Source of the DNA: Leclercia adecarboxylata
GTDB taxonomy: Bacteria; Pseudomonadota; Gammaproteobacteria; Enterobacterales; Enterobacteriaceae
Length of the DNA stretch: 64,000 nt
Reading direction: 5' to 3'
NCBI RefSeq assembly: GCF_006171285.1
Contig: NZ_CP040889.1
Location: forward strand, 1,984,001-2,048,000
This document shows, in pieces, positions 1-6,589 of the stretch. The position numbers and the translations under genes are program-made. Below the pieces are notes generated by a model. The model was not told the DNA's origin, searched no databases, and saw only the letters and a program-made list of their open reading frames with translations. Every line of letters begins with the position of its first letter. Within the stretch, counting starts at the first letter, position 1.

Positions 1-1
1 C

Positions 2-391
2 GTGAATAACGACGTGCAGAAAATGTCGCTACGCATGGCGGCACCCGACACGGCCAAATGCGCCATTATGGCGGTCAAAGACGCAGGTGATGTGCTGAAC
101 GATCCGCGTTCAGAAAGCATGAAAATAATGGTGATCGTGAATAACGCTGCGGATGCGCGCCGTCTGGTGGAGCAGGTTCCCGGTATTAAAACACTGAACG
201 TCGCCAATTTCGGGCGTATTACTGACAACCTTGCTGCGAAAACACGTATCAGCGATACCGTCTATGTCACGCCAGAAGATGTGGCTGACTTTCAGGCTAT
301 TGCCGCACGCCATGTCGCTGTTGAATATCAGGTTCTGCCCTCTCATCCGGTGAAAAACCTGATTGAGATGCTGGCAAGCGCCGTCAATTAA
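2..391 (+). CDS. PTS mannose/sorbose-family EIIB component (partial, cut by window start)
   Basis: This is the C-terminal part of a cytoplasmic phosphotransferase EIIB subunit of the mannose/fructose/sorbose family, which passes phosphate from EIIA to the sugar during uptake. About 129 residues are visible; family members are about 160, so roughly 30 N-terminal residues, including the phosphorylated histidine, lie outside the window. The visible sequence has the family's alternating alpha/beta pattern (MKIMVIVNNAADARRLVE, then an NVANFGRI stretch). It is 11 bp upstream of an EIIC gene and followed by EIID, the standard IIB-IIC-IID order, so the family call is firm. The substrate cannot be read from sequence. 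The GTG at position 2 is only the first in-frame start-like codon, not the true start. Confidence 0.9.
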   Translation: MNNDVQKMSLRMAAPDTAKCAIMAVKDAGDVLNDPRSESMKIMVIVNNAADARRLVEQVPGIKTLNVANFGRITDNLAAKTRISDTVYVTPEDVADFQAIAARHVAVEYQVLPSHPVKNLIEMLASAVN

Positions 392-402
392 TCGAGGTCG
401 CT

Positions 403-1203
403 ATGTTAACGTCTGCATTTCTTGTCGCGTTGATCATGTTTCTGGTTAAAACCGCTGACCATACGCTGGGCCAGCCTCTGATTGAGCGTCCACTTGTCTG
501 TGGCGCGCTGGTCGGCCTGGTACTGGGCGATCTTGAGCAGGGTATTATTATCGGGGCCACGCTGGAGCTAATTTTCCTGGGCACCATCACCATTGGTGGC
601 TCTGTTCCGGCCGATCTGGCCGTGGGCTCCGTACTGGCGACGGCCTTTACTATCCTCACCCACGCCGAACCCCCGGTCGCCGTGGCGCTGGCGTTACCTA
701 TCAGTCTGCTGGCGGTCTTCGTTTATCAGGTGCTGAAGCTGGTCTATACCGGACTGGTCGAAAAATATGACGCCTTACTCGATCAAGGCCGGGACCGTAC
801 CGCCCTGGCGCTAACGCTGGGCATGACGTTGTTTTACGGTGTCCCCTTCGCCCTGATCGCCTTCTTTGGCATTCTGTTTGGCACCGATGTCATTCGTAGC
901 CTGGTCGAAAGCATTCCGGGCACCGTAATGCGCGGTATGACGGCTGTTGGCGGCATTTTGCCCGCACTGGGTTTTGCCATTCTGTTGAAAGCGCTGTGGA
1001 ACAGAAATATTGCCGCCTTCTTCTTTATTGGTTTCGCCATGGCAGCTTATTTGAAACTGCCGATTATGGGCATCGCCATTATTGCCGCCTCTGTCGCAGT
1101 CTATCTCTGCTTCAACGAGTTCAACCAGCTAAAAGCAAACAAACAGGCAGGGGTAGCCGCACCAGCTTCTGTTGATGATAAGGATGGGTTCTTCAATGAC
1201 TGA
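403..1203 (+). CDS. PTS mannose/sorbose-family EIIC permease subunit
   Basis: Integral membrane EIIC subunit of a mannose-family PTS (266 residues, normal length), forming the sugar-translocating channel with EIID. It is strongly hydrophobic with several membrane segments and the family's glycine-rich blocks (GALVGLVLGDLEQGIIIGA near residue 40, TIGGSVPADLAVGS near residue 65). The ATG at 403 has a GAGG ribosome site 6-9 bases upstream. Its stop overlaps the EIID start by 8 bases (ATGACTGA), which shows translational coupling. Relatives include SorA, AgaC/W and DgaC-like permeases; I cannot choose among substrates. Confidence 0.93.
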   Translation: MLTSAFLVALIMFLVKTADHTLGQPLIERPLVCGALVGLVLGDLEQGIIIGATLELIFLGTITIGGSVPADLAVGSVLATAFTILTHAEPPVAVALALPISLLAVFVYQVLKLVYTGLVEKYDALLDQGRDRTALALTLGMTLFYGVPFALIAFFGILFGTDVIRSLVESIPGTVMRGMTAVGGILPALGFAILLKALWNRNIAAFFFIGFAMAAYLKLPIMGIAIIAASVAVYLCFNEFNQLKANKQAGVAAPASVDDKDGFFND

Positions 1204-2038
1204 TATCCAGATGAAAGACGTTACTGATAGTCGCGAGGACAGAAGCGAGAAACAATTATTCCGTCAGCTTTTTATTCGTCAGTTCCCGCTGCTGGGAACC
1301 ATGAATTTTACCCGTATGGAAGGGTTAAGCTACGGCTGGGCGCTGGCACCGATGTTGAAAAAAATCTATGCCAACGATCCCCATCGCTATCTTGAGGCGC
1401 TTAAACGCAACAGCCAGTTTTTCAATACCAACCAGCATCTGGCGCCGTTTATTATGGGCCTGACGCTGTCGATGGAAAAAGAGAACGCGGCTAATCCCAA
1501 CTTTGATACCTCCAGTATTAACGGGATCAAAGTGGCGCTGATGGGTCCTTTTGCCGGTGTGGGCGACTCCTTCTTCTATGGTGTGCTGCGTATTATTGCC
1601 ACCGGCATTGCAATCGGCCTGGCATCTCAGGGGAATCCGCTGGGTCCCTTACTGTTCCTGTTGCTTTATAACATTCCAAGCTATCTGCTGCGTTATTACG
1701 GCGGCGTAATGGGTTATCGTCTCGGCTCAAAATATATTGCCGAAGCGACGCAGTCGGGATTATTAAGTTGCATTACCAAAGCCTCATCGATAATGGGATT
1801 AATGATGGTGGGCGCAATGAGCGCCAGCATGGTGAAGTTCACCACCACCTTTCAGACCACCATTGCCGGGCAGCCTTTTGTCTTACAGGATATTCTCGAT
1901 AAAATTTGTGTAGGCTTAATACCGCTGATATTGGTTCTGGGATGCCTGAAACTTCTCAATAAGAAAGTCAGCCCAAATAAAGTGCTACTGCTGTTAATCG
2001 CCCTTGGCTTTGCCGCTGCGGGGATTGGAATAATCTAA
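1196..2038 (+). CDS. PTS mannose/sorbose-family EIID subunit
   Basis: EIID membrane subunit (280 residues from the ATG at 1196), partner of the upstream EIIC; only mannose-family PTS systems have a IID. The family signature is clear: LFIRQFPLLGTMNFTRMEG near the N terminus, NTNQHLAPFIMGLTLSMEKE near residue 80, then GPFAGVGDSFF. The C-terminal region is hydrophobic. A longer reading from a TTG at 1172 exists, but the ATG overlapping the EIIC stop is the natural coupled start. It ends the PTS operon as far as can be seen and is followed by a hairpin. Confidence 0.93.
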   Translation: MTDIQMKDVTDSREDRSEKQLFRQLFIRQFPLLGTMNFTRMEGLSYGWALAPMLKKIYANDPHRYLEALKRNSQFFNTNQHLAPFIMGLTLSMEKENAANPNFDTSSINGIKVALMGPFAGVGDSFFYGVLRIIATGIAIGLASQGNPLGPLLFLLLYNIPSYLLRYYGGVMGYRLGSKYIAEATQSGLLSCITKASSIMGLMMVGAMSASMVKFTTTFQTTIAGQPFVLQDILDKICVGLIPLILVLGCLKLLNKKVSPNKVLLLLIALGFAAAGIGII

Positions 2039-2045
2039 AATCCTC

Positions 2046-2068
2046 AGCCCCTTTCTCAGGAAGGGGCT
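2046..2068 (+). terminator. Inverted repeat after the PTS operon
   Basis: A perfect 8-bp stem (AGCCCCTT / AAGGGGCT) with a 7-base loop starts 7 bp after the EIID stop. There is no T-run behind it, so it may end transcription weakly or protect the 3' end of the mRNA. Confidence 0.55.
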
Positions 2069-2085
2069 AATTATCTGGAGTGAAA

Positions 2086-2517
2086 ATGACCTGACAAGCC
2101 GCTTGCTTTTCAAATCAGCCTGAGAAGTTTCATCAGGTTTACCTTCCTCTTCGTATCGATCACATCAGCTCCCGTATCAACTTCTTACCGGATCTTATTT
2201 CAATAGAAAACATCGACACTTTTTCCTGCGCTACGGCGCCATATTTATCAATACCGGCTGTCACTAAGCCAGAACCACCAGTAGCATCTTCACTTCTCTA
2301 TGCTCTGCCAAATGTCCATCTCATCAGCCATATTTTAGGTTCTCAGATTAATGAAACGCGTCGCCTGGTTAATTATATTTTTGACCAGTTTCTGCTGTGG
2401 CTAAAAAACTCATTGTCTCAATTAAATGTGATGACATTCTCAAAGAGTGTTTGTATTGCGTCTAAAAAAAATGAAAATCGCGACTTTATTTATAAAGTGT
2501 CTAACTGTCAGCCATAA
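2086..2517 (+). pseudogene. Unrecognised open frame with a TGA at codon 3
   Basis: An ATG at 2086 sits behind a GGAG Shine-Dalgarno (2078-2081), but the third codon is TGA (2092-2094). After it the same frame stays open for 140 codons to a TAA at 2515. There is no ATG, GTG or TTG in the first 100 or so of these codons, so it is invisible to ordinary ORF callers. The translation (LPLRIDHISSRINFLPDL..., ALPNVHLISHILGSQINE...) matches no family I recognise. It could be a gene killed by a nonsense mutation or a chance open frame. The tail of the frame overlaps what should be the regulatory region of the porin gene, which argues against a gene. Function unknown. Confidence 0.3.
2427..2442 (+). promoter_or_regulatory. 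CRP-like site upstream of the porin gene
   Basis: TGTGA-N6-TCTCA differs from the CRP consensus TGTGA-N6-TCACA at one base. The centre, AATGTGATGACATT (2425-2438), is also a short inverted repeat. It lies about 110 bp before the sigma-54-type promoter, a plausible distance for an activator site. Prediction only. Confidence 0.35.
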
Positions 2518-2545
2518 CCCCCTATAAACAATAGAAATAATTTCC

Positions 2546-2561
2546 TGGCATGCTCCTTGCT
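2546..2561 (+). promoter_or_regulatory. Sigma-54 (RpoN) promoter for the KdgM-family porin
   Basis: TGGCATGCTCCTTGCT fits the sigma-54 -24/-12 consensus (TGGCACG-N4-TTGCW) with one mismatch, and has the invariant GG-N10-GC spacing (GG 2547-2548, GC 2559-2560). Transcription would start near 2572, giving a 36-base leader to the ATG at 2608. Mannose-family PTS operons are often sigma-54-controlled through LevR-type activators, which fits the neighbour. No activator gene is in view. Confidence 0.65.
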
Positions 2562-2607
2562 ATTTATTCAGAGCATTACCCTATTTTAAATAACGACAGG
2601 AATAAAA

Positions 2608-3306
2608 ATGAAAAAGTCACATGCGTTAGTGCTTGGATTTCCGCTTGCCTGTTTTTCACTGAACACGCTGGCAGCCGCTACCTGGATTGATAATCGATAT
2701 GCCCATACAACCGCCTCAGAAAAGAATCAATATAAAGTCGGTCTTGGGCATATTTTTGATAATGGTGCAGGCGTTTTAGCCTCCGCTATGTACGATTTAG
2801 GCCAGGACTTTGATCAAATGAAAAGCACCTTTCAGGAATTTGAGGGCTGGTACCCCTTACCATTAAATGAAAAATGGTCCGTGACACCTGGCGGCTTGAC
2901 GGATATTGATTCAAACGGAACTAAACTGGCTCCATATATCAGTCTGGATTATAAGTTCAGCAAACAGTTAAGCTTCAGCGGTCGTTATCGTTATAACCAT
3001 ATGACCCATAAAGAACGCGATTTTAAAGGTGAGATGGATTATAACGACAGCCACCAGTTCGATTTATTTATGAACTATCAGGCAACCGAGAAATTATGGT
3101 TACAACTCAACCCGGAATTTTTCGTTAATACCAATGATTTTAATGCTGCCAACGGCCAAAAAACCCACTGGGAGCCGAGTATTGTTGCCCGCTATCGCAT
3201 GGATAAACACTGGCTACCTTATGCGGAAATCGCCTGGCTGGATCAGGATCAGAACCATGACGATCAGGTTCGCTTCCGCCTCGGTATTCGCTATTACCTG
3301 GACTAA
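2608..3306 (+). CDS. KdgM-family outer membrane porin (oligogalacturonate/acidic-sugar channel type)
   Basis: A 232-residue outer membrane channel of the KdgM/NanC/OmpL family, small monomeric barrels that pass anionic oligosaccharides. It has a cleavable signal peptide (MKKSHALVLGFPLACFSLNTLA, cleavage near residue 23), then the family pattern of alternating beta strands (ATWIDNRYAHTT, QYKVGLGHIFDNG, YISLDYKFSKQLSFSGRYRY, YQATEKLWLQLNPEF). The C terminus is FRLGIRYYLD, slightly unlike the usual aromatic last residue. An AGG-type ribosome site lies upstream of ATG 2608. It is transcribed alone, from the sigma-54-type promoter at 2546, beside a mannose-family PTS and convergent with a GH43 glycosidase. 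KdgM itself takes up oligogalacturonate; the real substrate here is unknown. Confidence 0.88.
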   Translation: MKKSHALVLGFPLACFSLNTLAAATWIDNRYAHTTASEKNQYKVGLGHIFDNGAGVLASAMYDLGQDFDQMKSTFQEFEGWYPLPLNEKWSVTPGGLTDIDSNGTKLAPYISLDYKFSKQLSFSGRYRYNHMTHKERDFKGEMDYNDSHQFDLFMNYQATEKLWLQLNPEFFVNTNDFNAANGQKTHWEPSIVARYRMDKHWLPYAEIAWLDQDQNHDDQVRFRLGIRYYLD

Positions 3307-3313
3307 ATATTTT

Positions 3314-3332
3314 GGGGCAGCAATGCTGCCCC
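3314..3332. terminator. Bidirectional terminator between porin and GH43 genes
   Basis: Perfect 8-bp stem GGGGCAGC / GCTGCCCC with an AAT loop, 7 bp after the porin stop and 4 bp beyond the end of the convergent GH43 gene. A/T-rich flanks on both sides suit use in both directions. Confidence 0.75.
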
Positions 3333-3336
3333 TGTT

Positions 3337-4848
3337 TCAACGCATAGCCACCGTAAAGCGGGAAAAGCGCACGTAGCCAGGGCGATCGCTGTTCTGACCG
3401 CGGGCGTAAATGCCCATCCTGGCACCAATCCATTTCCCTGCCGCTGCTGAAAATTGTGGGGCGACTTCATTCCATTCCGCGCCTGGCAGTTGATAGCCGA
3501 AATGCACGATGCCGTCATAATCAACCCGTAAACCAAGCACAACCTGCTTTTCATCAAACATATCGACGATGGGTATAGACGTCGAATTCAGCTCGCCTTT
3601 ATCGTCTATCCAGCCGTGATCCAGACAAAGTTGCGCCCCTGTTTTGCCATTCACGGCACGCAGGGCAGCAAAGCGCTGACCGTATACCACCAGCCCGCCC
3701 TCCTCCATATCATGACAAAACTCAAGCGACAGGGGAGTTCGCACCGAAAAACGTTCGGCCGGGAAGTTTTGCAATAAAAGCTGTGGAAGATGATAAATAG
3801 CGTGATTGTTTTCTGACGAGGTACAGGTTAAATGCAGACCTTTCTCCCCCTCGGTTAACCACTCCTTTTGGGGGTTCGCCTGCCACTGCCACTGTAGCCC
3901 AGGCTGCCCGTTAGCAAAATCATCACTGGTTTGTAGCGAACAGGGTGACAGCGGAAGCTGAGGCACCAGATGAACACCGACGGGCTGCCCTTTATGCATG
4001 CCATCAAGACATTCCCCAATCTGTGGCCAACCGTCGCTCATCCAGCGCAGCGGCTGAAGGTGAATAATGCGCCCGTAGACCCCCTTATCCTGAAAGTGGA
4101 AAAACCAGTTTTCGCCATTTTCCAGTTCGATCCAGGCACCCTGATGCGGACCGTTAACGGCACTATTTCCCTGATGCAGCACATCACGACTTTCCCATGG
4201 TCCCTCCAGGGTGGCAGCACGTAGCACCGTCTGCCAGCCACGTTTCACGCCGCCTGCCGGTGCAAATATCCAGTACTCGCCGTTACGCTTATACAGCTTC
4301 GGCCCTTCCAGGGTAGGAAGCGAGGGTGTGCCATCAAAAATAATGCGACCATCGTCGAGCAGCCTGGTCGCATCGGGTGACATTTCGAAAAGCTGCAGCT
4401 TGTTTTTCACGCCGCTGCGGCTGAAAGCAAATGCATGGATCAGCCATGCGCGGCCATCATCGTCCCAGAACGGACAGGGATCTATCCAGCCCGGGGCCGC
4501 TTTAAGGCAATAAGGTTCACTCCACTCACCCAGCGGATCATCAGCATGTGAAACATAGATCCCTTCATCCGGTAGACTGTAAAACACCCAATAACGGCTG
4601 TTATGAAAGCGGATCGCCGGAGCCCAGACGCCTTTGCCCGGCTGGGGGGCATCGTATTCAGGCGACTGGAGTCTTTTTACAATGTGGTTGACGATTCTCC
4701 AGTGAATGAGATCGCGTGAATGGAGCAGCGGTAAACCAGGCAACAGATGAAAACTGGACGTCACCATCCAGAAGTCGTCCCCCTGTCGAATGACATCAGG
4801 GTCGGCAAAATCGGCATGAATAATCGGATTTTGGTAGAGCAGCGGCAT
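3337..4848 (-). CDS. Glycoside hydrolase family 43 enzyme (beta-xylosidase/arabinofuranosidase type)
   Basis: A 503-residue GH43 enzyme, expected to release xylose or arabinose from short plant oligosaccharides. The five-bladed propeller domain (about 1-300) shows the three catalytic positions: D16 in ADPD (base), D123 in WIDPCPF (pKa modulator) and E181 in LEGPKLYK (acid). Residues about 310-503 look like the concanavalin-like GH43 C-terminal beta-sandwich (GGLVVYGQRFAALRAV, then a DRPGYVRFSRF end). There is no signal peptide, so it acts in the cytoplasm on imported oligosaccharides. It converges on the porin gene. Its own promoter would lie in 4849-4945, which is A/T-rich. Exact specificity is unclear. 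Confidence 0.87.
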   Translation of the reverse strand: MPLLYQNPIIHADFADPDVIRQGDDFWMVTSSFHLLPGLPLLHSRDLIHWRIVNHIVKRLQSPEYDAPQPGKGVWAPAIRFHNSRYWVFYSLPDEGIYVSHADDPLGEWSEPYCLKAAPGWIDPCPFWDDDGRAWLIHAFAFSRSGVKNKLQLFEMSPDATRLLDDGRIIFDGTPSLPTLEGPKLYKRNGEYWIFAPAGGVKRGWQTVLRAATLEGPWESRDVLHQGNSAVNGPHQGAWIELENGENWFFHFQDKGVYGRIIHLQPLRWMSDGWPQIGECLDGMHKGQPVGVHLVPQLPLSPCSLQTSDDFANGQPGLQWQWQANPQKEWLTEGEKGLHLTCTSSENNHAIYHLPQLLLQNFPAERFSVRTPLSLEFCHDMEEGGLVVYGQRFAALRAVNGKTGAQLCLDHGWIDDKGELNSTSIPIVDMFDEKQVVLGLRVDYDGIVHFGYQLPGAEWNEVAPQFSAAAGKWIGARMGIYARGQNSDRPGYVRFSRFTVAMR

Positions 4849-4944
4849 ATCGGAACCTTATGTTAGTTAATCTTCCCTGCGCTGCAATTTTCAGACCATC
4901 AAAAAATAACATTACTAAACAATGGATTAACCATGATTTAGACA

Positions 4945-4968
4945 CAAAAAAAGCGCCCCTGGGGCGCT
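4945..4968 (-). terminator. Rho-independent terminator of the DUF1471 gene
   Basis: Read on the minus strand, a GC-rich palindrome (AGCGCCCC / GGGGCGCT, 4952-4968) runs straight into seven T residues (A-run 4945-4952 on plus). It lies 22 bp after the stop at 4990. Confidence 0.85.
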
Positions 4969-4989
4969 CTTTCGACAGATGCTTTGTGC

Positions 4990-5202
4990 TTATTTGCTCA
5001 GTTCAGCGGTCATGTGCACACGGTTACCGGTGAAAGCCTGAGTAATAGTGTAAGACGATGCGCCAGCCTGCTGAGCCTGAGCGGCAATTTTCGCTTCTGC
5101 GCCGTCAATGGTGCTGGCAGATGCGGTGACAGACTGAGCAGCGAAAGAACCGAAAGAAGTAGCCAGAGCGATAACAGCGACAAAATTTTTGATGTTTTTC
5201 AT
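4990..5202 (-). CDS. DUF1471 (YdgH/BhsA/McbA-like) periplasmic protein
   Basis: A 70-residue secreted protein of the DUF1471 family (BhsA, McbA, YhcN), small periplasmic proteins linked to stress and biofilm responses. A signal peptide (MKNIKNFVAVIALATSFGSFAAQ, cleavage near residue 22) precedes the single domain, with the family's DGAEAKIAAQAQQAGASSY and ITQAFTGNRVHMTAELSK ending. The gene is monocistronic with its own terminator. Family is clear; the exact orthologue and function are not. Confidence 0.85.
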   Translation of the reverse strand: MKNIKNFVAVIALATSFGSFAAQSVTASASTIDGAEAKIAAQAQQAGASSYTITQAFTGNRVHMTAELSK

Positions 5203-5317
5203 GATAGAAACCCTTGCGATAAGTTGTTTGTTGTAAGGCGTTTTGCCTTGATGTGATAAATAATAGGCCTCATCACCGACAACTGATAGCGGAAGGATTT
5301 GCTAATATCATTCAAAA

Positions 5318-6166
5318 TTACTGATCAATAATCAGGCGTTGCGGATGGGTATATACCGTGGCTTTTCCTGGCTTACAGAAACCCACCAACGTCAGGTTGC
5401 AGCGCTCGGCCACCTCAACCGCCAGGGTGGTGGCTGCGGATACCGCAAACAGGATCTCCACGCCGCACATCGCCGCTTTTTGCACCATCTCATAGCTTGC
5501 CCGGCTGGAGACCAGCGCGGCCCCCTGCTGCCAGACGGCGCTTTCGCCAGCCCGACGGCCCAGCAGCTTATCCAGCGCCACGTGGCGTCCGACATCTTCA
5601 TGCCCGCCCGCAATTTCGCCCGACGGTAGTACCCAGGCGGCGGCGTGGGTACACCCGCTCAGGTTCCCTACCGGCTGTACCGAGTTAAGATTTTGCAGCG
5701 CAATATTGAGGTTGGTCAGGGTAAAGGTCTGGGTGAAGGGCAGCGGCGAGATGGGTTTGCCGATGTCGTTCAACTGCTCCACACCGCAAACACCGCAGCC
5801 GGTCCGCCCGGCCAGCGCGCGGCGGCGCTCCTTGAGGGCCATAAAGCGTCGGCTAGAGAGCTCGATTTGCACTTCCATGCCGTTGCAGACCGGGACCACA
5901 TCCATCCCGTAGATCTCCTGCGGGTGGTCGATAATCCCTTCCGAGAGGGAAAAACCGAGGGCAAACAGGGGCAGATCTTTTGGCGAAGCCATCATCACGA
6001 CGTGCGAGATACCGTTATAAACCAGCGCCACGGGCACTTCCTGCGCCAGCCAGTCCGCAACGGGCTGGTTGAGCTGCGGGGGTCTGCGCACCTCACAGGT
6101 CACAACGCCGACGGGCTGGGAGGGGGTATCTCGGTTCTCTTTTGACACGACTTCATTCCTGGGCAA
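5318..6166 (-). CDS. fdhD: Formate dehydrogenase accessory sulfurtransferase FdhD
   Basis: FdhD carries sulfur from IscS to the molybdenum cofactor and is needed for active formate dehydrogenases. The protein is close to E. coli FdhD: the [19 protein letters not shown] block, the sulfur-relay cysteines C124 and C127 in GRTGCGVCG, and [19 protein letters not shown] near residue 195. No ATG is available at the N terminus. The TTG at 6166 gives 282 residues (E. coli 277) and a GTG at 6148 is the alternative, so the start is uncertain. It is divergent from fdoG, its client, as in E. coli. Confidence 0.95.
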   Translation of the reverse strand: MPRNEVVSKENRDTPSQPVGVVTCEVRRPPQLNQPVADWLAQEVPVALVYNGISHVVMMASPKDLPLFALGFSLSEGIIDHPQEIYGMDVVPVCNGMEVQIELSSRRFMALKERRRALAGRTGCGVCGVEQLNDIGKPISPLPFTQTFTLTNLNIALQNLNSVQPVGNLSGCTHAAAWVLPSGEIAGGHEDVGRHVALDKLLGRRAGESAVWQQGAALVSSRASYEMVQKAAMCGVEILFAVSAATTLAVEVAERCNLTLVGFCKPGKATVYTHPQRLIIDQ

Positions 6167-6589
6167 CTTCGCAAGTAAGGGCGCTATTGCACCATAAATA
6201 GCGGGACTTCGCGCCGGAGATGGATCAATTTTTCAGTAGAGCAACTGTCAGGCGGCGTTACTCCCTGTGGGGGAGCCCCTCGCGCGGGTTGCTACAGCCT
6301 TGTAACACGCAGGGTTAATAAAGTGATTTAGTTCACATTTTTAAATTAGCACGCTTAGATTTCGTTCACGTTGTTTTAACTCCATTCAAACAAGCCTACC
6401 GACAATGTGGTATTCTGAGCCATATCCCTCGCGGAATTGAGGGAATAAAAGATCCCATCCCTTTCCGGTTATTTTGTAACCGTAAAGTAAAACTATATGC
6501 ACCTGAATAATGCGCGTTGCAGGTAAGCAGCAAAACGCACCTGCGACACGCCCTGTAAAAGGTGGCAATGTCGAAACAAGGAGTGACCC
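6167..6589. promoter_or_regulatory. fdhD-fdoG intergenic region, candidate fdoG promoter
   Basis: This 423-bp gap must hold the divergent promoters. A possible extended -10 for fdoG is TGTGGTATTCT (6406-6416), with no good -35. Downstream is a short inverted repeat, TCCCTC/GAGGGA (6425-6444), in the fdoG leader. The fdoG ribosome site is AAGGAG (6578-6583). No ORF is supported here. Confidence 0.4.

Noticed and set aside
2135..2330. Minus-strand reading SGLVTAGIDKYGAVAQEK and MADEMDIWQSIEK in the PTS-porin gap
   Set aside because: The fragments look protein-like but are in different frames with stops between them and no recognised family; probably shadows of the plus-strand open frame or chance.
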